From contig OZ245814.1 of the NCBI GenBank assembly GCA_965228415.1, positions 6,324,001-6,388,000 on the forward strand: DNA of 64,000 nucleotides, given 5' to 3'. The position numbers were made by a program, and so were the translations under genes. This document shows positions 1-9,006 of the stretch, in pieces. Source of the DNA: Agaribacillus sp965228415. Lineage in GTDB: Bacteria; Bacteroidota; Bacteroidia; Cytophagales; Cyclobacteriaceae. Positions within the stretch are counted from its first letter, which is position 1; every line of letters starts with the position of its first letter. A model generated the notes under the pieces. It was not told the DNA's origin and made no database searches. It worked only from the letters and a program-made list of their open reading frames with translations.

Positions 1-213
1 CAGGATGCCTGTAAAAGGTTTGACGCCAAATTGTTAATATCACGAGACCTTATCCACCGTCTTGATACCCACCATAGTTTTGGTTTTCAGGAAATTGGTG
101 CCATTCAATTAAGAGGAAAGCTACAACCTGTAAACCTGTCAATTGTCCACAAAAAAACGTCGTCGGAAGATGAAGCTGTCCATAAGCATCTTTCAAACAA
201 AGAGATGGTTTGA
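1..213 (+). CDS. Adenylate/guanylate cyclase, C-terminal fragment (cut by window edge)
   Basis: The reading frame is open from the first base and ends at the TAA-proximal stop at 213, giving 70 residues of a protein whose start lies outside the window. The visible part matches the end of a class III nucleotidyl cyclase catalytic domain: a DACKRFDAKLLIS stretch (the segment after the conserved Asn-Arg region where the domain names alternative states), then an RLD helix and an IGAIQLRGK beta-hairpin followed by PVNLSIV. Family members make cAMP or cGMP from nucleoside triphosphates. The catalytic metal-binding residues are upstream and cannot be checked. The TTG at 31 could be called as a start but is not a plausible one, because homology continues through it. 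Confidence 0.75.
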   Translation, partial: QDACKRFDAKLLISRDLIHRLDTHHSFGFQEIGAIQLRGKLQPVNLSIVHKKTSSEDEAVHKHLSNKEMV

Positions 214-281
214 TGGACCGAATAAAAGGTCTAATAGGGAATCTGCGCTTTGACTAAAACCAATCGACCATTGAAAATGGT

Positions 282-515
282 TTATTCCAATTTAAAACGA
301 ATAATTGCCAACTGTTGACCCTGCACCTGAGGAGCAATAGACTGAGAACGGTAATTTTTTTGATTTTTCTGCCTGGCAAGCCAGCGATAATACTTTCTTA
401 CTTGATGAGATTCAACCTTACTTTTGACCAGGGCAAAAAGTTTTTTTTGACTGTTGTGAAATGAAAACAACGCCAGCATAATAATGAGGAGCGCAATGAT
501 TCTTTTGTTTTTCAT
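282..515 (-). CDS. Possible small membrane-anchored or secreted protein, unknown
   Basis: A 77-residue ORF that starts with two lysine/arginine residues and a hydrophobic stretch (about residues 6-19) typical of a signal peptide or anchor, followed by a basic, glutamine-rich tail. No family recognised. Its 5' end overlaps by 32 bases a divergent 78-residue ORF (484-720, plus strand) that also starts with a signal-like segment, so at most one of the pair is likely to be real. No clear ribosome binding site or -7 box is seen. Confidence 0.35.
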   Translation of the reverse strand: MKNKRIIALLIIMLALFSFHNSQKKLFALVKSKVESHQVRKYYRWLARQKNQKNYRSQSIAPQVQGQQLAIIRFKLE

Positions 516-720
516 AACTGCTAGTTTGTTTTTGGTACAATCCGCAATAGCTACCTCTTTCAGTTGGCCAGATTGTAATTGTAATACTGAGCTTCGAATA
601 AAAGGTTACAGGCGAGATGTTAAAAAGAAATGGCGATTAAAAGAACCAAAGCTTGATAGCCATGAAGATTACCATTACCAGGAGAATGGGTTTTATCAGG
701 TTTTGCCCTCTACCCACTGA
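484..720 (+). CDS. Possible small secreted protein, unknown (alternative to 282-515)
   Basis: A 78-residue ORF with a convincing signal peptide (hydrophobic residues about 4-23, then ATS) and a short mature part with a CNC motif and a basic middle. Its last 84 bases overlap the 3' end of the TSUP gene on the other strand, and its start overlaps the minus-strand ORF 282-515. The signal-like start argues for it and the two overlaps argue against it. No family recognised. Confidence 0.3.
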   Translation: MRSAMILLFFITASLFLVQSAIATSFSWPDCNCNTELRIKGYRRDVKKKWRLKEPKLDSHEDYHYQENGFYQVLPSTH

Positions 721-1386
721 CCATCTACTGGCGATCCATGCACCGGTAACATTGCCGGTAGCCAAGGTAAGACCAATCCACCAGTCTACTTTTTGATCCA
801 GTGCAAATACGGAAAATGCAGCAATGGTGTAAATGAAAATAACCATCGCCTTGAGGCTATTGGTTTTAACCAGGTCAAATCCGTTGATGGTGGTGAGGGT
901 AGCTATGATGATAAACCCCACACCTGCCTGTATAAATCCACCGTAGATCCCTACAAAAAAGAATGAGATAATGCCCACCCACTGCTTACCGGCAGAGAGG
1001 TTTTCGGTTTTGGCGGCAATTCGTTTTAATGGATTAAAAACAATCATCAATACCACTAGGATCATTATAATGGCAAGAATACGATTGAAAGTTTCGCCCT
1101 TGATGTCGATGGATATTTTTGCGCCGATGATGGCGCCTAAAGTGGCGGAAATGCCTAACCATAACCCGTATGGAAACACAAAAATCCCCTTACTCTTAAA
1201 GCCCGAAGCCGCAGAAAATGTGCCCAGTAAGATAGAAAGGCGGTTGGTGCCGTTGGCAACATTAGGTGGTAGGCCTAAAAAAATTAACAATGGAAGCGTG
1301 ATCAATGATCCGCCTCCGGCCAGTGTGTTGATAAACCCTGCCAACAAACCTGCAACACCAATAATTAAAGAATCCTGTAGTCCCAT
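637..1386 (-). CDS. TSUP-family (TauE/SafE) anion or sulfite exporter
   Basis: A 249-residue integral membrane protein, the usual length of TSUP/TauE-SafE transporters, which move sulfite, sulfonates or other organosulfur anions across the inner membrane. The two repeat halves are visible: an N-terminal half with AGFINTLAGGGSLITLP and a PPNVANGTNRL segment, which are hallmark motifs of the family, and a second half beginning near GGFIQAGVGF. About eight membrane segments can be drawn. It stands alone, divergent from bamA, so its substrate cannot be inferred from neighbours. Confidence 0.9.
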   Translation of the reverse strand: MGLQDSLIIGVAGLLAGFINTLAGGGSLITLPLLIFLGLPPNVANGTNRLSILLGTFSAASGFKSKGIFVFPYGLWLGISATLGAIIGAKISIDIKGETFNRILAIIMILVVLMIVFNPLKRIAAKTENLSAGKQWVGIISFFFVGIYGGFIQAGVGFIIIATLTTINGFDLVKTNSLKAMVIFIYTIAAFSVFALDQKVDWWIGLTLATGNVTGAWIASRWSVGRGQNLIKPILLVMVIFMAIKLWFF

Positions 1387-1513
1387 GATGCTTTTTGAAA
1401 GGTGCTAAAATAGGCAATTAGTTGAAAATAAATTCATCATAAAGACAACGCTTTTATTAACCCGGGCATTAAGGGGTTACCAAATGGAGGAAAGTTTTAA
1501 GGAAATAAACAAG

Positions 1514-4177
1514 ATGAAAAATATTTGGTCATACGGTAGACACTTGTTGATAGCACACTTTTTAATAGCAGGCGCAACACCATGGGCTCTGGGACAAATT
1601 CGCTATGGTGAGCAAGACCACCGGAATAAAAAAATGGCGGTAACCTATGACAGGCCGCAAACCTATCACATAGCCAAAATTAAGGTAATCGGTACAGAAC
1701 ACCTCGATCACAATGCGCTGATATCGCTCTCAGGACTCAAGGTAGGCGATAGGGTAAAAATACCCGGCAACAAAATAACTGACGCAGTCAATAAGCTTTG
1801 GAGTCAGAAGATAATGGAAGATGTGGGTGTTTATGCTACCGATATTAAGGGAGATAGCGCATCGCTGGTAATAAAAATCAAAGAGTTTCCAAGGTTATCA
1901 AAGGTCACTTTCCGGGGTATTTCCAAGGCCCATCAAAATACTTTGAAGGATGATATTGACTTGATCATTGGGAGGATTATTACTGAGGCTATTATAAAAA
2001 ATGCCGAGCTGGCGGTTAAAAGATTTTTCATTGAGAAAGGATTTCTCAATGCGGAAGTCAAATCCCGAAGAATTTTAGATCAGGGTGCTCTGAATACCGC
2101 TACGCTTCAATTTGAGATAAAAAAGAAGAATAAGGTCAAGGTGGCAAGGATTTTTATGGATGGCAATCACCAGTTTTCCGAAGGCAAGCTCAAAAGACAA
2201 ATGGCAAATACCAGCGAAAAAGTGAGAATCAGCCTGTTCCCGGGAGGTTCCAGGGGACGAAGGAATCCATTCAATACAGAAGCAGACTCCCTATCCCGGA
2301 ATGTACATGGAAACAAGGGGTTGAAAAGCTTTATCAATGATCGATTCCGTTTGAACTTTTTTGGAAATTCCAAGTTAAAGATGTCGTCACTCGAAGAAGA
2401 TAAAAAGAGTCTTCTATCCTTTTACAACCGGCGAGGATACCGCAATGCCAGCATTGTGGCAGATACCGTTATTCAGGTCAATAAAAATTCTGCCCATGTG
2501 CATTTAAAGATAAACGAGGGGCACAGGTTTTACTTCCGAAACATTACCTGGCAGGGTAATTATAAATACAGCGATAAAACCTTATCTACCATCCTAAACA
2601 TCCACAAAGGAGATGTTTATAGCTTTGAGCTCCTGAACCAAAAGCTCAACTATAACCCCACCGGAAGAGATGTCGGTTCTATATACTTTGACGATGGTTA
2701 CCTGATGTTTGGGGTTAACCCGGTGGAGGTAGGCGTAGAAGGAGACTCGGTGGACGTGGAGATACGCATTAATGAAGGTTCTCAATTCACTATTAATCAA
2801 ATACGTATTAAAGGAAATGAGCAAACCAGTGACCATGTTATCAGACGGGAATTAAGAACTTTGCCCGGACAAAAGTTTAGCCGCCAGGATTTGGTAAGAT
2901 CGACGCGTGACCTGGCAGCTTTGGGCTATTTTAACGCTGAAACGATCGATGTGAAACCGGTGCTAAACGGCACTGAAGGAACCGTAGACCTGGAATATAC
3001 CGTTGAAGAGGTATCAGGTACTGAGTTTCAGCTGTCGGCCGGCCTGACGGGAACCTCACAACTATTTGGTACCCTTGGTATCGCGTTAAATAACTTTTCA
3101 GCCCGCAAGTTTTTTAGTTTTAAAGACTGGCATGGACTGCCGTTGGGTGACGGGCAAAAACTTCAGATCAGCGCTCAGAGTAATGCGTCGACTTTTCAAA
3201 ATTATTCCCTGAGCTTTTCCGAGCCCTGGTTTGGTGGTAAAAAACATAATTCCTTTTCGCTAAACTTCAGTCACGTAGTTAATCAGCGATATAACTTTGA
3301 GTTGGAAAAATTTGGAAAGCTAAAGCTGTATAGTGCCAGTGTCGGATTGGGCAAGCGCCTGCGATGGCCCGACGATTATTTTCAGCTGCAACAATCTATC
3401 ACCTACTCCTATTATGATTTTAATGACTATAATAATAATGGCCTGGGGATAAGCAATGGGGATTCGCATAGCCTTACCTTCAATACCACCTTTTCGCGAT
3501 ACAACCTCGATAATCCGGTTTACCCAAGATCGGGTTCTTCATTGTCATTAAGGGTAAGCCTCACACCCCCCTATTCCCTTTTTAATGACCGCGATTATGA
3601 AAATGAAACCAACGAGGAAAAATATAAGTTTGTAGAGTATCACAAATGGGATTTTGATGCCGAATTTTATACACCTATTGTCGGTGATTTGGTATTTCAT
3701 GCCAAAACCAGCATGGGCTTTTTAGGGTCCTATTCCAGCGAATTGGGCATCGGGCCTTTTGAAAGATATTTTCTGGGAGGTAGCGGTATCGGGAGTACGG
3801 GAGATTTTTTAATTGGTTCGCAGCCAATTGGGTTGCGTGGCTATGATGAAAACGCTATCGTTCCGGTTGATCCGAATTCAGGGTTTGACGGTGGTGTGGT
3901 TTTTAACAAATTTACCTTTGAGTTGCGTTATCCTGTGAGTTTAGGAAAACCTATGATTTATGTGCTGGGTTTTATGGAAGCCGGAAATACCTGGAATAGC
4001 TACGAAGATTATAATCCTAATCAATTGTTTAAAACAGTTGGAGTAGGCGTTAGAATTGATCTTCCCGGTATGGGCCTGATCGGAATAGATTATGGCCATG
4101 CTTTGGACAAGACCATAGGAAACTTTTCGCCGGTCAGAGATAATTTTACATTTACACTGGGTGGTTCCCGTAGATGA
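1514..4177 (+). CDS. bamA: Outer-membrane protein assembly factor BamA
   Basis: BamA inserts beta-barrel proteins into the outer membrane. The protein has a signal peptide (start taken at ATG 1514, where MKNIWS leads the hydrophobic segment; an ATG at 1484 would add ten residues), several POTRA domains (about residues 45-510) and a C-terminal 16-strand barrel (about 540-887) ending in an aromatic/arginine terminus. The POTRA stretch with YYFRNITW-like and GRDVGSIYFDDGYL motifs and the barrel segment SFSEPWFGGKK are characteristic of Bacteroidota BamA, and VRDNFTFTLGG closes the barrel. A polar insert (about residues 240-290, rich in Gly/Arg/Asn/Ser) interrupts the third POTRA region. It is not flanked by uppS or ompH-type genes, its common Bacteroidota neighbours, so it may be a second copy in the genome. 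Confidence 0.92.
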   Translation: MKNIWSYGRHLLIAHFLIAGATPWALGQIRYGEQDHRNKKMAVTYDRPQTYHIAKIKVIGTEHLDHNALISLSGLKVGDRVKIPGNKITDAVNKLWSQKIMEDVGVYATDIKGDSASLVIKIKEFPRLSKVTFRGISKAHQNTLKDDIDLIIGRIITEAIIKNAELAVKRFFIEKGFLNAEVKSRRILDQGALNTATLQFEIKKKNKVKVARIFMDGNHQFSEGKLKRQMANTSEKVRISLFPGGSRGRRNPFNTEADSLSRNVHGNKGLKSFINDRFRLNFFGNSKLKMSSLEEDKKSLLSFYNRRGYRNASIVADTVIQVNKNSAHVHLKINEGHRFYFRNITWQGNYKYSDKTLSTILNIHKGDVYSFELLNQKLNYNPTGRDVGSIYFDDGYLMFGVNPVEVGVEGDSVDVEIRINEGSQFTINQIRIKGNEQTSDHVIRRELRTLPGQKFSRQDLVRSTRDLAALGYFNAETIDVKPVLNGTEGTVDLEYTVEEVSGTEFQLSAGLTGTSQLFGTLGIALNNFSARKFFSFKDWHGLPLGDGQKLQISAQSNASTFQNYSLSFSEPWFGGKKHNSFSLNFSHVVNQRYNFELEKFGKLKLYSASVGLGKRLRWPDDYFQLQQSITYSYYDFNDYNNNGLGISNGDSHSLTFNTTFSRYNLDNPVYPRSGSSLSLRVSLTPPYSLFNDRDYENETNEEKYKFVEYHKWDFDAEFYTPIVGDLVFHAKTSMGFLGSYSSELGIGPFERYFLGGSGIGSTGDFLIGSQPIGLRGYDENAIVPVDPNSGFDGGVVFNKFTFELRYPVSLGKPMIYVLGFMEAGNTWNSYEDYNPNQLFKTVGVGVRIDLPGMGLIGIDYGHALDKTIGNFSPVRDNFTFTLGGSRR

Positions 4178-4213
4178 CAACCCCCAATAGCCTAACGTTG
4201 ACGGTGAGTATTT

Positions 4214-4432
4214 TTAATTAAGATTTAAGTGCTTCTTTTCCGTGTTGAATTTGTATTCATCCCACTTTGATATGATGAAATTATAGAATTCCATTTCCTT
4301 GATATATTTTTCTCTGTTGGTATATCCGTAAAGGCTTTTGTAATGAGACTCTACATTATCATAATCATCTATTAATCTTTGCTTTTCCTTTTTTATGGAA
4401 TTAAGAAGGGTGGTTTTTTCAAGAACATTCAT
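4214..4432 (-). CDS. Small hypothetical protein, helical
   Basis: A 72-residue ORF counted from ATG 4432 (an upstream in-frame ATG at 4453 adds seven residues). It is highly charged and predicted helical, with a KKEKQRLIDDYDNVESHYKSL stretch that looks like a coiled-coil segment and a conserved-looking aromatic YGYTNREKYIKEMEFYNF region. No family recognised. It lies convergent to bamA, 36 bases from its stop. Codon composition is coding-like but AT-rich. Confidence 0.45.
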   Translation of the reverse strand: MNVLEKTTLLNSIKKEKQRLIDDYDNVESHYKSLYGYTNREKYIKEMEFYNFIISKWDEYKFNTEKKHLNLN

Positions 4433-4453
4433 ACTCAAACATTTTAATTTCAC

Positions 4454-4763
4454 ACACTATATTTAACTCATTTCGACGATAATTATTGTATCAAAACCAA
4501 TGCAATTTGAAAAAAATCACTACTTCGAAATGAAATTAAATATTAAATATAGCCATAATCAGTAAGATTTCAAAGATTTAGCCTGGAATAGCTTACGATT
4601 TGATGCCCTTGAGGACAAGGCAGCTCAACCGGTTTCTTTTTTACAAGTGCCAAAGCTGTTTTGCCGCGATGTTCAAGCACGTGCCGTTTTTGCCTAAAAT
4701 TCAAAAACATTAATATCACTTTTTACCATAAGAAAACGAATCCCTATTCATTATATTTACGAC
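4454..4763. other. Intergenic region of about 310 bases with a GC-richer core
   Basis: Mostly AT-rich spacer, but bases about 4580-4695 are clearly richer in GC and hold the small minus-strand ORF listed at 4570-4710. No promoter box or hairpin stands out. Confidence 0.4.
4570..4710 (-). CDS. Candidate very small protein (46 aa), unknown
   Basis: On the minus strand an ATG at 4710 opens a 46-codon frame ending at TGA 4572-4570. A GTG three codons upstream is an alternative start. The peptide is basic with a coding-like composition: MFLNFRQKRHVLEHRGK, then TALALVKKKPVELPCPQGH. The frame coincides with the only GC-rich part of an otherwise AT-rich spacer, which is the main reason to list it. 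No family recognised, and chance cannot be excluded. Confidence 0.35.
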   Translation of the reverse strand: MFLNFRQKRHVLEHRGKTALALVKKKPVELPCPQGHQIVSYSRLNL

Positions 4764-5486
4764 ATGTTAGAAGCTATTGAAAAATTTGAAGATATATTAA
4801 GAAGGCTTAAGAAATTAAACTACGGCGATCATAATTTATTTAATGCCACCAGAAAGGAGTGCCTGATGTTAATCAATAATTTTTTGCCGAAGGATTCTAC
4901 CTATAAAAAGGACCTCGAGCAAATAAAAATATCAAAAAACAATCAGGAAAATGACGCTTCCAGCCTTGACCGGTGGATCCATGGTCACGAAGAATTTATT
5001 AACCTCGTTCGCATAGTGATTGAAGATCTTCAAATCCAGCAACGCAAAGAAATTGACAAGTCAAAAAACAAGACGGAAATCGAAAAATACGTGTCAGAAA
5101 TTGAAAGAATTAAGAATGACACCGGCAAGGATTTAATTTTTGAGCGCAACAATTATAATTACCTCAAAAGAAAATATGACCTGCTCCAGTATAATTACGA
5201 TCAATTAAATGCCTCTTATCAACAAGTCCTCGGGAAAAAAAATCAATGGATTCTATATATTACCTGGACGGTCCTGGTTGGGTTGCTCGTTTTGGTATTT
5301 GATCAGATAATTCACTGGCAATGGTTTGAAGATCACGAGAGAAAACTGTACATAAAGTTAACAGGATTGTTGTTTACAGGGTCCATTTTTTTGTTGATTC
5401 CTTTTAGAAAAAACATCAGGATTATGGTGGTTTCAGGGATTGTGCTGCTGGTGCTGGTGATATTAGCGTTGTTGCCTTATGCATAA
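4764..5486 (+). CDS. Membrane protein with cytoplasmic coiled coil, unknown
   Basis: A 240-residue protein with a soluble N-terminal half and a membrane-bound C-terminal part. Residues about 85-155 form a charged heptad-like coiled coil (NKTEIEKYVSEIERIKND, then a long asparagine/tyrosine-rich helix). Three hydrophobic segments follow at about 160-178, 196-211 and 217-237, so the N-terminus probably lies in the cytoplasm or periplasm on one side as a helical domain. No family recognised and no enzymatic motif seen. It is a single gene followed by a hairpin terminator. Confidence 0.75.
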   Translation: MLEAIEKFEDILRRLKKLNYGDHNLFNATRKECLMLINNFLPKDSTYKKDLEQIKISKNNQENDASSLDRWIHGHEEFINLVRIVIEDLQIQQRKEIDKSKNKTEIEKYVSEIERIKNDTGKDLIFERNNYNYLKRKYDLLQYNYDQLNASYQQVLGKKNQWILYITWTVLVGLLVLVFDQIIHWQWFEDHERKLYIKLTGLLFTGSIFLLIPFRKNIRIMVVSGIVLLVLVILALLPYA

Positions 5487-5513
5487 AAAAAGGAGAATTA
5501 ATCTCCCTTTTTA
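5485..5513 (+). terminator. Rho-independent terminator
   Basis: AAAAAGGAGAT-like arms (AAAAGGAGA, loop ATTA, TCTCCCTTTTT) form a short stem directly after the stop of the 4764-5486 gene and are followed by T residues. The A-rich left side means that it could also serve the convergent gene 5532-5903. Confidence 0.7.
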
Positions 5514-5531
5514 CTGTTGATCTAGAAAGTG

Positions 5532-5903
5532 CTACTTGCTTAATCTATAGAAAGATGTATTGCCTAAATTCATAATCAAATCACTTCGGTGGAGATAAGC
5601 CATTAATTTTTTATTACGGGCTATTTTATCGGTATGGATTTCCCACTGGCCAATGAGGTTTTCTTCCTTATCAAAAAACTTGAAAACTTTTTTATCCTCA
5701 TCTCCTGTAAAACGCTGTTCTTTATGTAATTCATAGTCTACGGCCGTTTTTTCAATTTTTAATACCTCGGACTTAAATCTTAAATCCCTTTCCGGCTTGT
5801 CAATGCCGGCGGCTTTGGCATTAAAAACCAACAGAATTAAAATGGCCATGATAATACCAACAATAACGATTAGTCTTTTTGTGATTACATTGATTGTTTT
5901 CAT
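5532..5903 (-). CDS. Hypothetical signal-anchored protein
   Basis: A 123-residue protein with a basic N-terminus and one strong hydrophobic segment (about residues 10-29), then AKAAG, a possible signal peptidase site. The rest is a small charged domain with alternating beta-like segments (KKVFKFFDKEENLIGQWEIHTDK) predicted to be periplasmic. No family recognised. It is monocistronic and shares the terminator region with the convergent membrane-protein gene. Confidence 0.6.
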   Translation of the reverse strand: MKTINVITKRLIVIVGIIMAILILLVFNAKAAGIDKPERDLRFKSEVLKIEKTAVDYELHKEQRFTGDEDKKVFKFFDKEENLIGQWEIHTDKIARNKKLMAYLHRSDLIMNLGNTSFYRLSK

Positions 5904-6144
5904 AATAGCGAGTGTTTTGACCTAACAATCAGTATAAAGCCAATTCATATGCCATTTTTTGTAAATAACTGAGAATGAGATATTTGAATTTAAATTGATG
6001 AATTTTTAGGACTTTTTTTGTTTCAAAAACGGACACTTTTTCGAACGCTTTTGAACAAAAAAATGATGTAGAAAGTGCAAACAACAGGTTTTAATATTTA
6101 TTAATTTAGCAGTTAGTTAAGCGGAATAGTTTTAAAGCAACCAG

Positions 6145-7029
6145 ATGCGTTATACATATAGTTTAGTTTGGGTAATTTTTTTGATAATATGTTTTTCCTG
6201 TCAACAGGATAAACCACAGGTGGTTCGGTCACATCCAACCACCAGCGCGAAGGAGTTTTTCAAGTGGAAACCCGACCGTTCCCCATTGATCAGCGCCCAC
6301 CGGGGTGGTCCCTCCCCTGGTTTTCCTGAGAATTGCATAGAAACTTTTGAGAATACGCTCGCCCATTTACCCGCTTTAATAGAATGCGATGTGAAAATTA
6401 GTAAAGACGGTTATCTGGTAATGATGCACGATGACAAGGTTGATCGCACGACTAACGGAACAGGTTATGTTGACGGCTTATCACTTGGCCGGTTACAACA
6501 GCTAAAATTGAAGGATAATGAAGGCAATATAACTAATTTTAAAATTCCCACGCTCAAGCAAGTACTCGAATGGGCAAAGGGAAAAGCTCTGGTCAGCATT
6601 GATGCTAAGCGGGGGGTGCCATTTGATAAAATCATACGGTTAATTGAGGAAACCGGGGCAGAAGAAAATGTCACAATCATTGTCTATAATATGGAAAATG
6701 CCATTGAGGTCCACCGGCTAAACCCTTCATTAATGCTTTCAATGACCATCAGAAATAGCGATGAACTGTCAAGGGTTAAAAAGGCGGGGATACCAATGGA
6801 AAATATTATTGCCTTTACCGGCGTGCGACTGCTGGATGAAAGTCATTATAACATGCTCCATCGCGAAGGCATTTTTTGTATTTTGGGAACGTTCGGCAAC
6901 CTGGATAAAAGAGCGGCAAAAAGGGGAGACGATATTTACCTGAGCTTCATCAAAAAAGGAGTCGATATTTTGGCTACCGACCGGCCATTAGCGGCTGCCA
7001 GGGCTATCGGTGTTTTTATTAATGAATAA
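6145..7029 (+). CDS. Glycerophosphodiester phosphodiesterase, lipoprotein
   Basis: Hydrolyses glycerophosphodiesters to glycerol-3-phosphate and an alcohol. The N-terminus is a lipoprotein signal (FLIICFSC, lipidated Cys about residue 19), so the enzyme acts on the periplasmic side of a membrane. The GDPD core is complete: ISAHRGG with the catalytic His, FPENCIETF carrying the metal-binding Glu, IECDVKISKDGYLVMMHDD with the second catalytic His, and DRTTNGTG. The C-terminal barrel strand DILATDRPLAAA is also typical. At 294 residues it has the usual family length. The threonine aldolase gene starts 19 bases after its stop, so the two are probably cotranscribed, although no functional link is obvious. 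Confidence 0.92.
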   Translation: MRYTYSLVWVIFLIICFSCQQDKPQVVRSHPTTSAKEFFKWKPDRSPLISAHRGGPSPGFPENCIETFENTLAHLPALIECDVKISKDGYLVMMHDDKVDRTTNGTGYVDGLSLGRLQQLKLKDNEGNITNFKIPTLKQVLEWAKGKALVSIDAKRGVPFDKIIRLIEETGAEENVTIIVYNMENAIEVHRLNPSLMLSMTIRNSDELSRVKKAGIPMENIIAFTGVRLLDESHYNMLHREGIFCILGTFGNLDKRAAKRGDDIYLSFIKKGVDILATDRPLAAARAIGVFINE

Positions 7030-7048
7030 ACTTTTATACTAAATTTTT

Positions 7049-8095
7049 ATGATTATTGACCTTAGAAGCGATACCGTTACAAGGCCTACAGAGGCTATGT
7101 TGGCGGCCATGATGCAAGCCAAAGTCGGAGATGATGTTTTTGACGAAGACCCTTCGGTTAAGGAGCTTGAACAAAAAGTGGCCGATTACTTTGGAATGGA
7201 AGCGGGTCTTTTTTGCCCATCCGGTACCATGACCAACCAAATTGCTCTTAGGATTTCTACACAACCCCAAGATGAGATCATATGTGATATCAGATCTCAT
7301 ATTTACAATTACGAGGCCGGTGGCATTGCTTATAATTCATTGGTATCTGTCAGTCTTGCCAATGGGCATTATGGCAGGTTATCAGCCGATGATATCACCG
7401 GCTGTATTAGACCTGACGATGTACATGCACCTCATACCAGTTTAGTCTGCCTTGAAAACACGGTTAATAAAGGTGGTGGCAGTTATTATGAGATGGAAAA
7501 TATTAAAGAAATCCACGCTGTGGCTAAAGCTCATAATTTAAAACTGCATTTAGATGGCGCCAGATTATTTAATGCTCTGGTGGCATCCGATCAGGATGCG
7601 AAAGCATACGGAAAATACTTTGATACTATCTCAATTTGTCTTTCGAAAGGACTGGGTGCTCCGGTCGGGTCGGTATTGCTGTCTGATAAGGAAAGCATTA
7701 AAAGAGCTAATCGCGTCCGTAAGGTTTTTGGCGGTGGTATGCGCCAGGCCGGTTACCTGGCCGCAGCTGGAATTTATGCCTTGGATCACCACATTGATCG
7801 CCTGTCCGAAGACCATCGCCGCGCCCGGATTCTCAGTGAAGCACTGACGCAACAATCCTTCGTCAGAGAGGTGCTGCCGGTAGCAACTAATATCGTAATA
7901 TTTTCACTGGCTCCCGGATTAACCCCTCAATGGCTGCTAGAGGAACTCCTAAAACATCAAATAAAGGCTGTGCCATTTGGAAAAGAGGAGGTACGTTTTG
8001 TGACACACCTTGATTTTGATGATCACATGTTGACAAAAACCAGGCAGGCCCTTGAGGAGATTTCCAAGGAGGTGATGAAATCGGACGAAATTTAG
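7049..8095 (+). CDS. ltaE: Low-specificity L-threonine aldolase
   Basis: A pyridoxal-phosphate enzyme of fold type I that cleaves L-threonine or L-allo-threonine to glycine and acetaldehyde in the cytoplasm. The start LRSDTVTRPT and VGDDVFDEDPSV, the CPSGTMTNQIA loop that binds the cofactor phosphate, LHLDGARLFNA with the cofactor-binding Asp, and LSKGLGAPVGS with the Schiff-base Lys are all present. At 348 residues it matches the family length. It follows the glycerophosphodiesterase gene by 19 bases. Confidence 0.93.
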   Translation: MIIDLRSDTVTRPTEAMLAAMMQAKVGDDVFDEDPSVKELEQKVADYFGMEAGLFCPSGTMTNQIALRISTQPQDEIICDIRSHIYNYEAGGIAYNSLVSVSLANGHYGRLSADDITGCIRPDDVHAPHTSLVCLENTVNKGGGSYYEMENIKEIHAVAKAHNLKLHLDGARLFNALVASDQDAKAYGKYFDTISICLSKGLGAPVGSVLLSDKESIKRANRVRKVFGGGMRQAGYLAAAGIYALDHHIDRLSEDHRRARILSEALTQQSFVREVLPVATNIVIFSLAPGLTPQWLLEELLKHQIKAVPFGKEEVRFVTHLDFDDHMLTKTRQALEEISKEVMKSDEI

Positions 8096-8117
8096 AATAA
8101 TCTTTTGCGGCTTAATT

Positions 8118-9002
8118 TTAGTTCCCATCATTTTTGCCTACCAGGTAAACCCCGGCAAATATCAGTAAAGAAAACAATACTTGTTGCCAGTCAAGGGTGC
8201 CAAGACCAAATGCGATGGTGATAAATGTCGCAAATACCGGCTGCAAATAGACATAGGCACCTGCAACCGACGGACGGGTGTGTTTTAATGCCCAGGCATT
8301 TAATAAATAGGTACAGCATGTTGTTCCTACAACCACAAATACCAGACTCATCCAAATAGTAAATGGGAAATCAGACCATTGAACATAGGTTAGTTCATGA
8401 AAGCCAAATGGCAATACCATAAAAAAACCAAAAATAAATACCCATTTTACGACCGTTATCGGATGATAGCGCATCATAAGCGGTTTTACAATGACGAGGT
8501 AAATACCGTAAAAAATACTATTGGCAATGACCAGTAAGTCGCCTATAAACCTGGTCTTTTCCGATGAAGTGCCGCTGGAGGTAATTAATAAGATAGCGCC
8601 TAAGCCACCCAGGACAATCCCGGCCATTTTCAATTTGGTGATTCGTTCTTTCAGAATTATGTATGATGTCACCAGGACAATAATTGGAACCATCGTCATG
8701 ATGATGGAAGCATTGATGGCACTTGTATAACTAAGGCCTTTAAAAAAAGAAAGCATATTTGCCCCTGCGCCGAAAATGGCCACCAGAAAAAATTTTTTAT
8801 AATCCCGGACATGAATCACTTTTTCTTTAATAAAAAGCGCATGAAATATCCAGAAAAGCAGACCGGCAACCAATACCCTGACCACGATGAGTGCGAAAGG
8901 TGCCATATAGACTGGCATAATTGCTTTGGCAATGATATAATTTGCGCCGTATATGAGGCCAGCTGTCGCCAAAGCTAAATGTACCCTTATCTCTTTTGAC
9001 AT
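8118..9002 (-). CDS. EamA/DMT-family metabolite exporter
   Basis: A 294-residue protein with ten predicted membrane helices and two EamA repeats (about residues 5-140 and 150-290), typical of drug/metabolite transporters that export amino acids, nucleobases or other small molecules. The repeat signature LKERITKLKMAGIVLGGLGAILL is the conserved end of the first repeat. Convergent with ltaE (23 bases between stops). A perfect -7 box lies only five bases from the start codon, which suggests a leaderless mRNA. Substrate unknown. Confidence 0.9.
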   Translation of the reverse strand: MSKEIRVHLALATAGLIYGANYIIAKAIMPVYMAPFALIVVRVLVAGLLFWIFHALFIKEKVIHVRDYKKFFLVAIFGAGANMLSFFKGLSYTSAINASIIMTMVPIIVLVTSYIILKERITKLKMAGIVLGGLGAILLITSSGTSSEKTRFIGDLLVIANSIFYGIYLVIVKPLMMRYHPITVVKWVFIFGFFMVLPFGFHELTYVQWSDFPFTIWMSLVFVVVGTTCCTYLLNAWALKHTRPSVAGAYVYLQPVFATFITIAFGLGTLDWQQVLFSLLIFAGVYLVGKNDGN

Positions 9003-9006
9003 GACG

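Noticed and set aside
971..1408. 145-codon plus-strand frame opposite the TSUP gene
   Set aside because: It is the antisense shadow of a clear TSUP transporter and shows no domain or start signal of its own.
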